The notes under the pieces are model-generated. The model was not told where the DNA came from, did not search any database, and saw nothing but the letters and a program-made list of their open reading frames with translations. From Aeromonas cavernicola (GTDB lineage Bacteria; Pseudomonadota; Gammaproteobacteria; Enterobacterales; Aeromonadaceae): a stretch of 36,274 nucleotides of DNA. The position numbers and the translations under genes are program-made. This document shows positions 28,138 to 36,274 of this stretch, one piece after another; the first letter of the stretch is position 1; every line of letters begins with the position of its first letter. The stretch is from NCBI RefSeq assembly GCF_002795305.1, contig NZ_PGGC01000071.1, forward strand, positions 1-36,274, given 5' to 3'.

Positions 28138-29177
28138 GATGCTACACCCCCTATTGATTGGTGCTGAGTCTGCTGATATAGAGGCAAGGATAGTGTAAAA
28201 CAGGAACCTTCACCGGGTACTGAGGCCACACTGACCTCGCCCTGATGCGCTTTTACGACCGATTGCACCACCGCTAAGCCAAGGCCGGTACCACGGGGAC
28301 GAGTGGTAAAGAAAGGCTCAAATATCTGGTTTAATTGGTGAGCAGGAATACCTTTACCGTTGTCGATAACGCGGCATTCTATGCGGTTAGCACAACGCAC
28401 AATACTAATGAGCAGTGATGTGGCCCCCGCTTGCTGACCATTGGCGATGAGATTGTTGATGGCACCTGCCAGTGCACTGCTATTAGCCAGCAAGTAGAGG
28501 TCTGAGTCTGGCTGCTCGATATGTAGCGCACAATGCTGTTGATGACAAAAAGCATCGGCACTGGCACAGACCTCCGTCATTAACGCTTTGACCGAGGTTG
28601 GTAGCACTACTTGATGATCACTATTGCGGGCAAACAGCAGGATATCACTAATCTGCTTCTCCAAATCTTTAAGTCGCTCCATGAGTTTTTGTTGAAACTG
28701 ATAGCGAGACTCTGCTTTTAAGGTGCGATTTGCCAAATTTGCACCATAGAGCATGGCGGCAGAAAGGGGAGTGCGGATCTGGTGTGCCAAGGAGGCCGCC
28801 ATATTTCCCAGTGCTGAGAGCCGTTTCATATGATTGATCCGGTCTTGCAGCTTACGAGTTTCGGTGAGGTCATTGATAAACACCAGCTGACCGGGTTGAT
28901 CCGGCAGTGGCTGGGTTGAGACTTGAACCCGCCGCCCATCACGTAAAGATATTTCGTGACCATCGTCCTCGCGGGGTTCAAAGCAGCGGCTGATGATATG
29001 ACGCCAAGCTTCTCCTCTCAGTGGCTCACCCAACAAGCTGATGGCTGCTGGATTAGCGCGGGTAATGAGCCCTGCGCCGTCAAGCAACAATACTCCTGTT
29101 GGCAGTGCCGTGAAGATAGCGTAAAGCTGGCTGACTTCATGGGATTGCAATGGCATGTCCGGTTGCGAAGCTGTCAT
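28134..29177 (-). CDS. flrB: FlrB flagellar sensor kinase
   Basis: Cytoplasmic histidine kinase partner of FlrC. The 347 residues hold an N-terminal PAS-like domain (about 15-100, LLDGAGLITRANPAA), an H-box with His132 (SLAHQIRTPLS), and an ATPase domain with N-box NLIANGQQAG, G1 RVIDNGKGIP and G2 GTGLGLAVVQ. No membrane helix is seen, matching known FlrB. It lies 105 bases downstream of flrA. That gap holds a sigma-54 promoter, so flrBC is a unit controlled by FlrA. Confidence 0.93.
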   Translation of the reverse strand: MTASQPDMPLQSHEVSQLYAIFTALPTGVLLLDGAGLITRANPAAISLLGEPLRGEAWRHIISRCFEPREDDGHEISLRDGRRVQVSTQPLPDQPGQLVFINDLTETRKLQDRINHMKRLSALGNMAASLAHQIRTPLSAAMLYGANLANRTLKAESRYQFQQKLMERLKDLEKQISDILLFARNSDHQVVLPTSVKALMTEVCASADAFCHQQHCALHIEQPDSDLYLLANSSALAGAINNLIANGQQAGATSLLISIVRCANRIECRVIDNGKGIPAHQLNQIFEPFFTTRPRGTGLGLAVVQSVVKAHQGEVSVASVPGEGSCFTLSLPLYQQTQHQSIGGVAS

Positions 29178-29210
29178 AAAATTGGCCTCAATCTAGCGAT
29201 TATTCCAGCT

Positions 29211-29227
29211 AAGCAAACCGTATGCCA
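29211..29227 (-). promoter_or_regulatory. Sigma-54 promoter of flrBC
   Basis: Minus strand TGGCATACGGTTTGCTT: GG and GC are 10 bases apart, and it differs from the -24/-12 consensus at one core position. Transcription would start near 29200, about 23 bases before the flrB ATG. It agrees with FlrA-dependent control of flrBC known in vibrios. Confidence 0.8.
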
Positions 29228-29282
29228 ATGATTTTTTTGTTTAAAATCAAATTCTTATTGTTTATTGTCAAGATATTGACTA

Positions 29283-30710
29283 TTACTGCTCTTTGCCCAT
29301 CCCATATTTTTTCATCTTTTCGACTAACGTCGTGCGACGCATATGTAGAAGGTCGGCGGCTCGGGCTACAACCCCATCCTGCGACTCTAGTGCTTGCCGG
29401 ATCAACTCGACTTCGAGATCAGCCAGCATCTCTTTGAGGTTGAGTCCCTCTTCAGGCATCTGCATGTTACGTGTAGAGTTAAGTCCATGTTCTGGAACGG
29501 GAATATCTTGAAACACTGCGGCTAGCGCGTCCCTTTCATCCATGTCGGTCAGTGGTTCATTCCGTGGCTCGCTAGGTAATAGACGATAGCGGCTCGGTAA
29601 GTCTGCGACATCGACGATCTGGTTGGGATAGAGAATGAGTAACCGCTCTAGCAGGTTGGAGAGTTCCCGCACATTGCCTGGCCATGGGTATTGCATCAAC
29701 GACTCCATCGCCCGTTGGGTTAAGCGAATCATGCTTTGGTGATGCTCAGTATGCCGATTAAGTAACTCTTGCAGTAGCAATGGAATATCATCGCAACGCT
29801 CACGTAGTGGTGGCGTTTCAATTGGGAAGACATTAAGCCGATAGTAGAGATCTTCACGAAAGCCCTGAACTCTGATGAGTGCTTCTAGGTCGCGGTGAGT
29901 CGCGGCAATGATCCGAACATCTGCTTGGATGGGTTTGCTGCCCCCAACACGATCAAATAAGCGCTCTTGCAATACACGCAGTAATTTGACTTGCATCGGT
30001 AGTGGCATATCGCCAATTTCGTCAAGGAACAAAGTCCCACCTTGAGCGAGTTCAAAGCGGCCGCGGCGGGCGGCAATCGCCCCAGTGAAGGCGCCTTTTT
30101 CATGACCAAATAGTTCACTTTCAAGCAGTTCTGCTGGAATTGCACCGCAGTTTATCGGAACAAAGGGGCCATCGCTGCGTGCTGATAGCTCATGAATTGC
30201 CCGAGCTACCACCTCTTTTCCGGTACCTGATTCACCTAAAATCAGCACATTAGCATCGGTCTCAGCCACTTGGCTGATAAGGCGCCTCACTTCTTGGATG
30301 CCGCGTCCCTTACCCACCAACAAACGCAGTAGCGTTTGACCTTTATCGTGTATCTGCTGACGAGGGTGTAACGAGGTGAATGCCTGACAAAAGTGCAAGC
30401 TGCGGGTTAGAGATTCATAGCTCACGGGCGTTGCTACTGTACCGATAAAGTTACTATTGGGGTACTCCGTAGTATTTAGCGAAAGAAATGGGATACGGGG
30501 GTAGGCATTCAGGAGGGTAGCGAGTTCGTCCTCAATTAATTCACCCACGATCACTGCTTGCAGCCCTTCAAGAGCCTCAATGGCGACGCTCCAGTCACTT
30601 GCTGCTACCTCTTGCCATGGAATACCCATAAACGAGAGCACGATACCTAGTTGCTGACGTCGCTGTACATCGGCATCCACAATCAATACACCCATATCTG
30701 CCATCTCCAT
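29283..30710 (-). CDS. flrA: FlrA master sigma-54 flagellar activator
   Basis: Top regulator of the polar flagellum; in relatives it binds c-di-GMP, which lowers its activity. The 475 residues have an FleQ-type N-terminal domain ([15 protein letters not shown], receiver-like but lacking a clear phospho-Asp site). The AAA+ domain has Walker A GESGTGKE (159-166), GAFTGA (206-211) and [10 protein letters not shown] Fis-type helix-turn-helix follows ([21 protein letters not shown]). The start is uncertain among ATGs at 30710, 30704 and 30695; AAGGGG is best spaced for 30704. Its promoter is not clear. Confidence 0.93.
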   Translation of the reverse strand: MEMADMGVLIVDADVQRRQQLGIVLSFMGIPWQEVAASDWSVAIEALEGLQAVIVGELIEDELATLLNAYPRIPFLSLNTTEYPNSNFIGTVATPVSYESLTRSLHFCQAFTSLHPRQQIHDKGQTLLRLLVGKGRGIQEVRRLISQVAETDANVLILGESGTGKEVVARAIHELSARSDGPFVPINCGAIPAELLESELFGHEKGAFTGAIAARRGRFELAQGGTLFLDEIGDMPLPMQVKLLRVLQERLFDRVGGSKPIQADVRIIAATHRDLEALIRVQGFREDLYYRLNVFPIETPPLRERCDDIPLLLQELLNRHTEHHQSMIRLTQRAMESLMQYPWPGNVRELSNLLERLLILYPNQIVDVADLPSRYRLLPSEPRNEPLTDMDERDALAAVFQDIPVPEHGLNSTRNMQMPEEGLNLKEMLADLEVELIRQALESQDGVVARAADLLHMRRTTLVEKMKKYGMGKEQ

Positions 30711-32421
30711 CCCCTTGGGAATCTATTTTAAGTTATTGTTTTAATAGATTTATTTAGCATCCTGTCATCTGGCACAAAAAGTTGATTGCCAAAATTATGA
30801 CGCATTTTCAAAAGTCTGTCGCTTGATGAGCGATACATCAAAATAAGACTCGTATCAATCCCTTTGTTGGTCTTCGGTGTTGACTCTACTGCGCGGTGTT
30901 AGCCTGACTCTTTTCGGCACCGAACATTGAGTGCCCCATATCAACATAATCCAATTCGGCGGGTGTCTGCTGACTAAAATCATTTTACGTGGTTGAAGGC
31001 ATCCATCATTCCAAAGGATATGGCTTTAGGGTGCACTTCTGTATCACAGCGCGGCTTGCTCGTAGCAGAGTTAGCTGATTTCAGGCTCAAAATTGAGCAG
31101 AAATGCTTTTTTAACAATAAATCTAAATAAGTCCTCTCCATGTTATTCGCTGGTGGCTCAAATATATCGACTAGAGTATAGGAAGCTTGAGCCTGATATA
31201 TTCAAAATTATTTTTTGAATGTCGATCTAGCTGTCTTTTGGGAAAATGTGCATTTACTGTTTTAATTATCATCAGCCATACAGCAGCTAGGCGATATAAT
31301 AACTCGCCATAGGAAAAATCCTACTCTAATATCTTTTTTGATATTATTCCAGTCGAATTCTTTTCCGCATAAAAAAATATCAATAATGATATTGTTGTTT
31401 TTAAGGCGCACCCACTTGCAGTGGTCTGTGGTCAGTCTTCTTTGAGAAATGTTGAATGTGTTAGTAGTAATATAAAAACACATTTATCATTAACGGGAGG
31501 GATAGGTTATCCAACCTATAGTGGTTAGGCTCGTGTTTAACGTCTTTTTTATTAATTTCATATATTAGATTAATTATGTGAACGCATTGATGAGAGTGTT
31601 GGTTTTTATCATCTTCATATGATGGCAGCGAGATATACAGTGACTTAGCTTTTATCTCAGTAGGCGTTATTGGCGCGACTAGTTTGAACTCGCCTCACGC
31701 ACAGCAACCGCAGCGTACAGGTGGTTTGTGAGGATTTTGATCTCGATGCAGGGCCAACCTGGTTAGCTAAATAGCCTAGTAAAATAGGTTACTACTCAGA
31801 ATAGTTTGGCGAGAGAGTGCCGATTGCAATTATTGACTATTTTGTCGTTATTGCAATTGTTATATGGCTAGGTAATAGAAGTCACCTGAAAATAGCGAGT
31901 AGCTTTTATCACGGCAGATCCTCATATGACGAGGTGATCATGCTGCAATATGGTTGGTTACAATCTGCGTTTGCAAAAATTCCTGAGTATGCAGGAAAGA
32001 GTGAGTCACGGTGTTATCTCTTCAGCATGAGTGGCATGTCTATTTCCCAAGTTTAGTGTGTTTACTAAGGCTTTCTGAGCGGGAGAATATTGCAGGGCAC
32101 CGGCCCTCGGTTCATTAAATTGAGACTCAGCCATATTATGTGTCAGCACCGTCAAACTAGGGGGTTAGGTTCAATATTAATTTATGTTCAAGGCGTAGTA
32201 ATTTTGGAAAATATGCGGTTATTTGTCCTGTCAAATAGCGTGTTTCATTGGCTGATGAGATGACGGTTATCTGTATTTATAGCAATATGAGAGTGAAGAT
32301 TGTCCTGTTTTGATACCATTTTGTATCCTCATGGTAGTCCTTTATGCTGATTACTTTAGTTTTTGTTAGCATAAAAGACTTTTGTGTGTCGATGAGTGGA
32401 CAACAAGACATGGTGCGGTAA
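30711..32421. other. Long AT-rich region without a convincing gene
   Basis: About 1.7 kb between flrA and glpC. It must hold the flrA promoter near its left end. Short frames exist: a 73-residue minus-strand frame at 31262-31483 and a 79-residue plus-strand frame at 31817-32056. They lack good ribosome sites and recognisable domains. Fragments such as TPAELDYVDMGHSMFG (minus strand, about 30890-30970) read like a transposase tail. Inverted repeats occur at 31081-31090/31187-31196 (TCAGGCTCAA) and 32341-32348/32368-32375 (TTTATGCT). It is best read as decayed DNA. Confidence 0.5.
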
Positions 32422-33624
32422 TCAGACCAATGCTTGCGCCAGCAGATGGATGGGGTGCTCGCAGCGAAAGGCGGTACTCATCTCAATTTGCCATTTACAG
32501 GTTTCGCAGTCGGTGATCACCAGATCGGGCCTGATGCGGTTAATCTGCTCAAATAATCCGGCGCCAATGGCTTGGCTAGTGTCATAGTTCTCTGATTTAA
32601 AGCCGTAGGTGCCAGCGATGCCGCAGCACTGCGACTCCAGCACTGTCACCTTGACCCCGGGAATAGCTCGCAGTAGTTCGAGGGTATAGATGACGCCGCC
32701 CATCTTTTCCATGTGGCAGGGGGTGTGGTAAGCCACATGCATGCCCAAGGGCTTCATGGCCGGCTGGTTACCCTGATAAAACTCATTCCACAAAAAGCGA
32801 GTCACTAGCGAAATCCGCTGCCGCACCTTGCGGTTATCCTGTTCCAGTAGGTGAGCGTATTCATCGCGCAGGGTAAAACCACAGGTAGAAGAGGTGGTGA
32901 GTAGTGGCATCTCGTTCCCCAGCAGGGTGCGCTCCAACTGGCCGATATTGAAGGCGGCTTGCCGCTTGGCCTTATCCATAAAGCCGTTGGCGATCAATGG
33001 CACTCCGCAGCACTTTTCCCGCGCCAATAATTGCACACCGATCTGCATGGCGTTGAGCACTTGGACCAACTCCTTGCCAAGCTGCGGATGGTTGTAGTTG
33101 ACGTAGCAGCCATGAAAATAGGCAACTTGGCGAGCAAAGCGGGCTTGGACCTCTTGCTGCTTGTAGTACCACCCGCGGAAGGTGCCTTGTGAATATTTGG
33201 GTAAGGAGCGGTGGGAGGAGACGCCCAGCGCTTTATCTAGCACTTGCTTAACGGGTTTGAGACCGGTGGTAAAGTTGACCACTGGGGCCATTAGGGTGGA
33301 CATACTGCCCATCAGATCGGTGTGGGAGAGGACAAATTCGCGAACCCCTGGCCTGAATCCGCTGTATTGGTGTTTGGCTTTGGCAATGATGTCGCCAATG
33401 CGCACGCCACTTGGGCAGGCCACTTCGCAGCGTTTGCAATTAGTGCAGTATTTAAGGGCGCTATCAAACAGCGCAGGGCTCTTGATCCGCAGCCGTTCGC
33501 CATCGGGGCCAGCTTGCTTGGGGCCGGGGTAGGCGGGGTTAGCTCTGGCAACTGGGCAGTAGGCGGTGCAGACCGTGCATTTGATGCACTGATCGAAGGT
33601 TTGGTTGGCATGATCCAATAACAT
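32422..33624 (-). CDS. glpC: Anaerobic glycerol-3-phosphate dehydrogenase subunit C
   Basis: Membrane-anchoring, iron-sulphur subunit that passes electrons from GlpAB to menaquinone. Two 4Fe-4S ferredoxin motifs are visible near the N-terminus (CIKCTVCTAYCPV and CTNCKRCEVACPSG). Two CCG-type domains follow (KCCGVPLIANGF and QCCGIAGTYGFK), ending with CETCKWQIEM. The ATG at 33624 (400 aa) has GGAG 7 bases upstream and matches E. coli GlpC; a longer reading to 33672 adds 16 unrelated residues. Last gene of glpABC; intact here. Confidence 0.94.
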   Translation of the reverse strand: MLLDHANQTFDQCIKCTVCTAYCPVARANPAYPGPKQAGPDGERLRIKSPALFDSALKYCTNCKRCEVACPSGVRIGDIIAKAKHQYSGFRPGVREFVLSHTDLMGSMSTLMAPVVNFTTGLKPVKQVLDKALGVSSHRSLPKYSQGTFRGWYYKQQEVQARFARQVAYFHGCYVNYNHPQLGKELVQVLNAMQIGVQLLAREKCCGVPLIANGFMDKAKRQAAFNIGQLERTLLGNEMPLLTTSSTCGFTLRDEYAHLLEQDNRKVRQRISLVTRFLWNEFYQGNQPAMKPLGMHVAYHTPCHMEKMGGVIYTLELLRAIPGVKVTVLESQCCGIAGTYGFKSENYDTSQAIGAGLFEQINRIRPDLVITDCETCKWQIEMSTAFRCEHPIHLLAQALV

Positions 33625-33725
33625 CTTAGTTCTCCGCTGCGGCCGGATGAAACGCACAAGGGACGCGGCCATGGGGTCGTTGGTCAGGCAGTTCGCTGCC
33701 TGTGGTCAAGGAAGGGAAGAGCACC

Positions 33726-35003
33726 TCAGTGCCCCGCCAAGATCTGGCCTGCAGCGTGCCAGCCGGTTGCGACGGCTACGCCAGAGCCTGATCCCTCTGT
33801 AATCGGGTCATAGTGGGCCAGTACGCTGCCAGCACCATAAAGATTGAGCAAGGGTTGACCATCACGCATCACCCGGAGCTGGTTGTCGGTTTTCACACCA
33901 AAGCCCATAAACGGGTGTTGATCAAACAGGCGGCGTCCGGCCCACGCATCGCGCTCTTCTAAGCTCAGCACATCAGCATTAAAGATGGGTTCACGGATGC
34001 CACCAAGGCGTGATTCAAGGCCACGACTGAAGAAGCTGCCGGAGGCGAGCACGAAGTTATCCGCTTCAAACAGCTGATCGTCGCCATTCTGGCTATGTAC
34101 CCCGATCACCCGATCCCCCTCACAGCGAGCCCCGAGTACCCGCTCGCTGCTCAGAAACGTGCCGCCAACAGTAATGAAACGGCGTTTGAGCGCCTCTTGC
34201 ATCCGCATGCCGATAAGGGACGGTGGCATGGTGGCCACCTCTTTGATGGTGCAGCCGGTACGTTGTTCCAGTTCAGCCAGACGTGGGCCAACCAGCCCAA
34301 GGGACAGACACGCGGGTAGCACAATATGGCGGCAACGCGGCTCACCCTGTTGGAGAACCAGATGATTGAGCGCTTGCGCCAAATCCACCACCACATGGTG
34401 ATTTTCTGCGGCGTGTTTATCACATAAACGGGCAATGTCGGCGGAGCGAAACTCATGGGGATGATGGCTACATTCAGCCAGCTGCGGCAGGCGTATCTCG
34501 CCAGTCAGAATTCTACAGTGAGCGAAACGGGGATCGATCGCCAGATTGGCTGCTGCGAGGCTGGGGTGAAAATCACGAAATCCCTCAAGGGTGACCAGCA
34601 GCAGGCTATCGGGAATTGGCGCGTCGGTGACGCAGGCACAGGTATCAGGAGAGAGCCAGGTGCGCTTGAGGGTGCCAAGGGGGGTCAAACGCGCATGGTT
34701 ACGGGCTTGTCCTACCAATGACAAGCCTTGCTCGGCGCAGTGTCGCTGTAGATCGGCAAGGCTCGCCTCGATGCTAGTCAGCCCGACTTTGCTATAGGGG
34801 TGATCGGGATTTGCTGTCATAAATGCGGGCAGCGCGGCGCGGGGATCACCGTCACAGCCGAGTAGGTCGACGGAACCGGACGAAAAATGGAGCGCGCTTT
34901 GGCCAGAGGCCATTAGCAAGGTTTTCTGGCCAGCTTCAGCCAGCCGTAATGCCGCCGACAGGCCCGCCATGCCACCGCCAATGATAATGGTGTCAAATTT
35001 CAT
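33726..35003 (-). CDS. glpB: Anaerobic glycerol-3-phosphate dehydrogenase subunit B
   Basis: Flavin-containing subunit of the GlpABC complex. It starts with a Rossmann flavin loop, MKFDTIIIGGGMAGLSAALRLAEAG, and ends with a second flavin segment (LYGAGSVLAHYDPITEGSGSGVAVATGW). The ATG at 35003 (425 aa) has AGGAGA 8 bases upstream and overlaps the glpA stop by 11 bases, indicating coupling. Intact, but downstream of the interrupted glpA. Confidence 0.93.
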   Translation of the reverse strand: MKFDTIIIGGGMAGLSAALRLAEAGQKTLLMASGQSALHFSSGSVDLLGCDGDPRAALPAFMTANPDHPYSKVGLTSIEASLADLQRHCAEQGLSLVGQARNHARLTPLGTLKRTWLSPDTCACVTDAPIPDSLLLVTLEGFRDFHPSLAAANLAIDPRFAHCRILTGEIRLPQLAECSHHPHEFRSADIARLCDKHAAENHHVVVDLAQALNHLVLQQGEPRCRHIVLPACLSLGLVGPRLAELEQRTGCTIKEVATMPPSLIGMRMQEALKRRFITVGGTFLSSERVLGARCEGDRVIGVHSQNGDDQLFEADNFVLASGSFFSRGLESRLGGIREPIFNADVLSLEERDAWAGRRLFDQHPFMGFGVKTDNQLRVMRDGQPLLNLYGAGSVLAHYDPITEGSGSGVAVATGWHAAGQILAGH

Positions 35004-36006
35004 GACTGCTCTCCTGCTGCACGCCTGCCGAGTGGGCGCTGTTGACACGAGTATGATGAGAATGAGGATGCGCCATGACTGGCTCTGTCCATTCGCCTAG
35101 GCCAAACAGCCCTTGATAGATCCAGTAGGTAAATTCGGCCTCCCGCAGTGCATCTCCCCATAACACTGGACGGGTGCCTTTGTAACGCTCTTCTAAAAAC
35201 TGCCGCAACATGACGCAGGCTTGGCGGCCATCGGCCTTGCCATAGGTTTGCATTAAACCTGCGGCGCGATAGGCACACAGCTCCCCCTGACAAGGGCCCA
35301 TGCCTAGCCGAGTGCGGCGACGCAGATCGATAAGGTTGTCGACATCGAGCTCGCGCAGGGCATATTCGATTTCGCCCGCAGTGACCATCTCGCACTCGCA
35401 GATAAGGGCGTTGGCCTTGGGATTGTCGCGGAAGAAGGCGATGACTCGTTCGCCGTGACGGTATTGGGCTGAGCCTTGAGCGGGAGCCGAGAGCCCCGGC
35501 GCACTGACTTTCTCGGGATCCCGTGAGCCAGGTAGGGGCTGCTCTGCTGTGCGGCAAGGACGATGGTTGCCAAGCTTCTTGGCCAGCAGATCGGTAGCCC
35601 ATTCGGCCATCAGCCGGTAGGTCATCAACTTACCACCCGTGATGGTGTTGAAGCCTTGGAGGCCATCTCGCTCGGCGTGATCAAGCAGCACGATGCCTCG
35701 GCTGATGTTGCGGCCGGTCTCGTCACCGTCTACCGCCACCAGCGGGCGAACCCCAGCATAGGCCCGTAATAAACGGGTGCGGGCCATGATAGGCGCAAGT
35801 TTGATCCCCTCGCGTAGCAGCACTTCCACTTCAGCAGGATCGACCGTGAGGTGGTCTATGTCGTGATAATCGATCCGGCTAGAGGTGGTGCCAATCAGCG
35901 ATATAGTGTCACCCGGCACCAGAATGTCGGCGTCTGCCGGTTTGCGGCAACGGTTGAGCACCAATTGGTTGATGCGGTAATCCATGATGAGCAGAGAGCC
36001 CTTGGC
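34993..36006 (-). pseudogene. glpA: glpA 3' part, interrupted by an IS66-like element
   Basis: C-terminal 338 codons of the FAD-dependent catalytic subunit A. From AKGSLLIMDYRINQ the reading matches E. coli GlpA from about residue 260 to the end, including ILVPGDTISLIGTT, GVRPLVA, GGKLMTYRLMAEWATD and the C-terminal cysteine domain (CECEMVTAGE, GMGPCQGELC). Directly upstream of the AKG codons homology stops and a GTAA-ended mobile element begins. The N-terminal FAD-binding half is absent from the window and presumably lies beyond the element. The open frame continues into the element to 36210, but those residues are not GlpA. Confidence 0.88.
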
Positions 36007-36274
36007 GTAACCGTTCACCGGCAGGGGCTTGACGCACACAATTCGGCAGGGATGGGGTAATCCGTTTTCTCGATGCAGGCTTTGACGATGGCGCGCAGCC
36101 ACTCCTGAGGACAACGTCCCAGTCGTTTGGCTGTCTCCACCAACGACAGGATACGCTGGCGAAACAACTCGCCACGATGTGAGCACACGCCGTAGCTTCC
36201 TTTGCGCCACAGCATCTCGTCATCCTTGATGAGCCATTCACAGCGCCCCCGATAGCGCTTCGAGCACAGCAACC
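36007..36274 (-). mobile_element. IS66-like insertion sequence, one end
   Basis: The element terminus at 36007 starts GTAACCG on the plus strand; GTAA ends are typical of the IS66 family. It abuts glpA exactly at a codon. IS66 elements duplicate 8 bases, so CCCTTGGC (35999-36006) would be the duplicated target. The other end is outside the window. Confidence 0.75.
36015..36274 (-). CDS. IS66-family transposase, C-terminal part (partial)
   Basis: The frame enters from beyond the window and stops at 36015, 8 bases inside the element end. It contains LWRKGSYGVCSHRGELF and ILSLVETAKRLGRCPQEWL, the C-terminal block of IS66-type transposases. The TNNxAER segment that carries the last catalytic Glu in IS66 transposases, expected just before LWRK, is not seen; WLIKDDE stands there instead. 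This copy may therefore carry an internal deletion. Confidence 0.75.
   Translation of the reverse strand, partial: LLCSKRYRGRCEWLIKDDEMLWRKGSYGVCSHRGELFRQRILSLVETAKRLGRCPQEWLRAIVKACIEKTDYPIPAELCASSPCR

Noticed and set aside
30765-30795. TGGCACAAAAAGTTG as a sigma-54 promoter
   Set aside because: It points away from flrA and no GC is found 10 bases after the GG.
31262-31483. 73-residue minus-strand frame
   Set aside because: AT-rich, no recognisable motif, no clear ribosome site; kept only as part of the gene-poor region.
35304-35602. Alternative frames within glpA
   Set aside because: The GlpA frame shows conserved motifs throughout; the other frames are shadows.

Overview
The window looks like chromosomal DNA of an Aeromonas-type gammaproteobacterium (Aeromonadaceae). 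The main support is gene content: FlrA/FlrB/FlrC polar-flagellum regulators, an flm-style (pse) flagellin-glycan locus, a glpABC operon, a trimeric porin, and an mtn-cobD-btuF run. Species cannot be fixed from the sequence alone. No rRNA, tRNA or CRISPR array was seen. Both window edges lie inside insertion sequences: an IS3-family transposase tail at the left and an IS66-like transposase tail at the right.

Region 1 (677-8388, + strand, visibly AT-rich) is a complete Lap-type module for c-di-GMP-controlled retention of a large surface adhesin. lapB, lapC and lapE form the type I secretion channel. lapG is the periplasmic protease that would cut the adhesin. lapD is the inner-membrane c-di-GMP receptor that sequesters LapG. 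No giant adhesin gene is visible; the stretch upstream of lapB holds an IS3 remnant. A 44-bp perfect palindrome separates lapD from the next, convergent gene.

Region 2 (8601-16894, - strand) is a nonulosonic (pseudaminic-type) acid operon: pseB, pseC, an aldo/keto reductase, an SpsF-type cytidylyltransferase, a glutamate-semialdehyde-aminomutase-like aminotransferase, a fused pseG-pseH and pseI. Every junction is a stop/start overlap. A SAM methyltransferase follows. A good sigma-54 (-24/-12) element lies just upstream of pseB, and an almost identical one lies upstream of flrB in region 4. This suggests that the glycan supply is wired into the flagellar cascade.

Region 3 (17009-26644) is housekeeping: btuF, cobD and mtn (overlapping, - strand), suhB, a 152-aa unknown gene, an OmpF-like porin with a clear promoter and terminator, dinG helicase, a yccT-like secreted protein, and a ybgI/Nif3-family gene.

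Region 4 (26794-30710, - strand) encodes FlrA (sigma-54 activator) and the FlrB/FlrC two-component pair. Upstream of flrA is about 1.7 kb of AT-rich DNA without a convincing gene, possibly holding decayed fragments. Region 5 (32422-36274, - strand) is glpC, glpB and the 3' part of glpA. glpA is cut at 36006/36007 by the IS66-like element, so this copy of the anaerobic glycerol-3-phosphate dehydrogenase is probably inactive.
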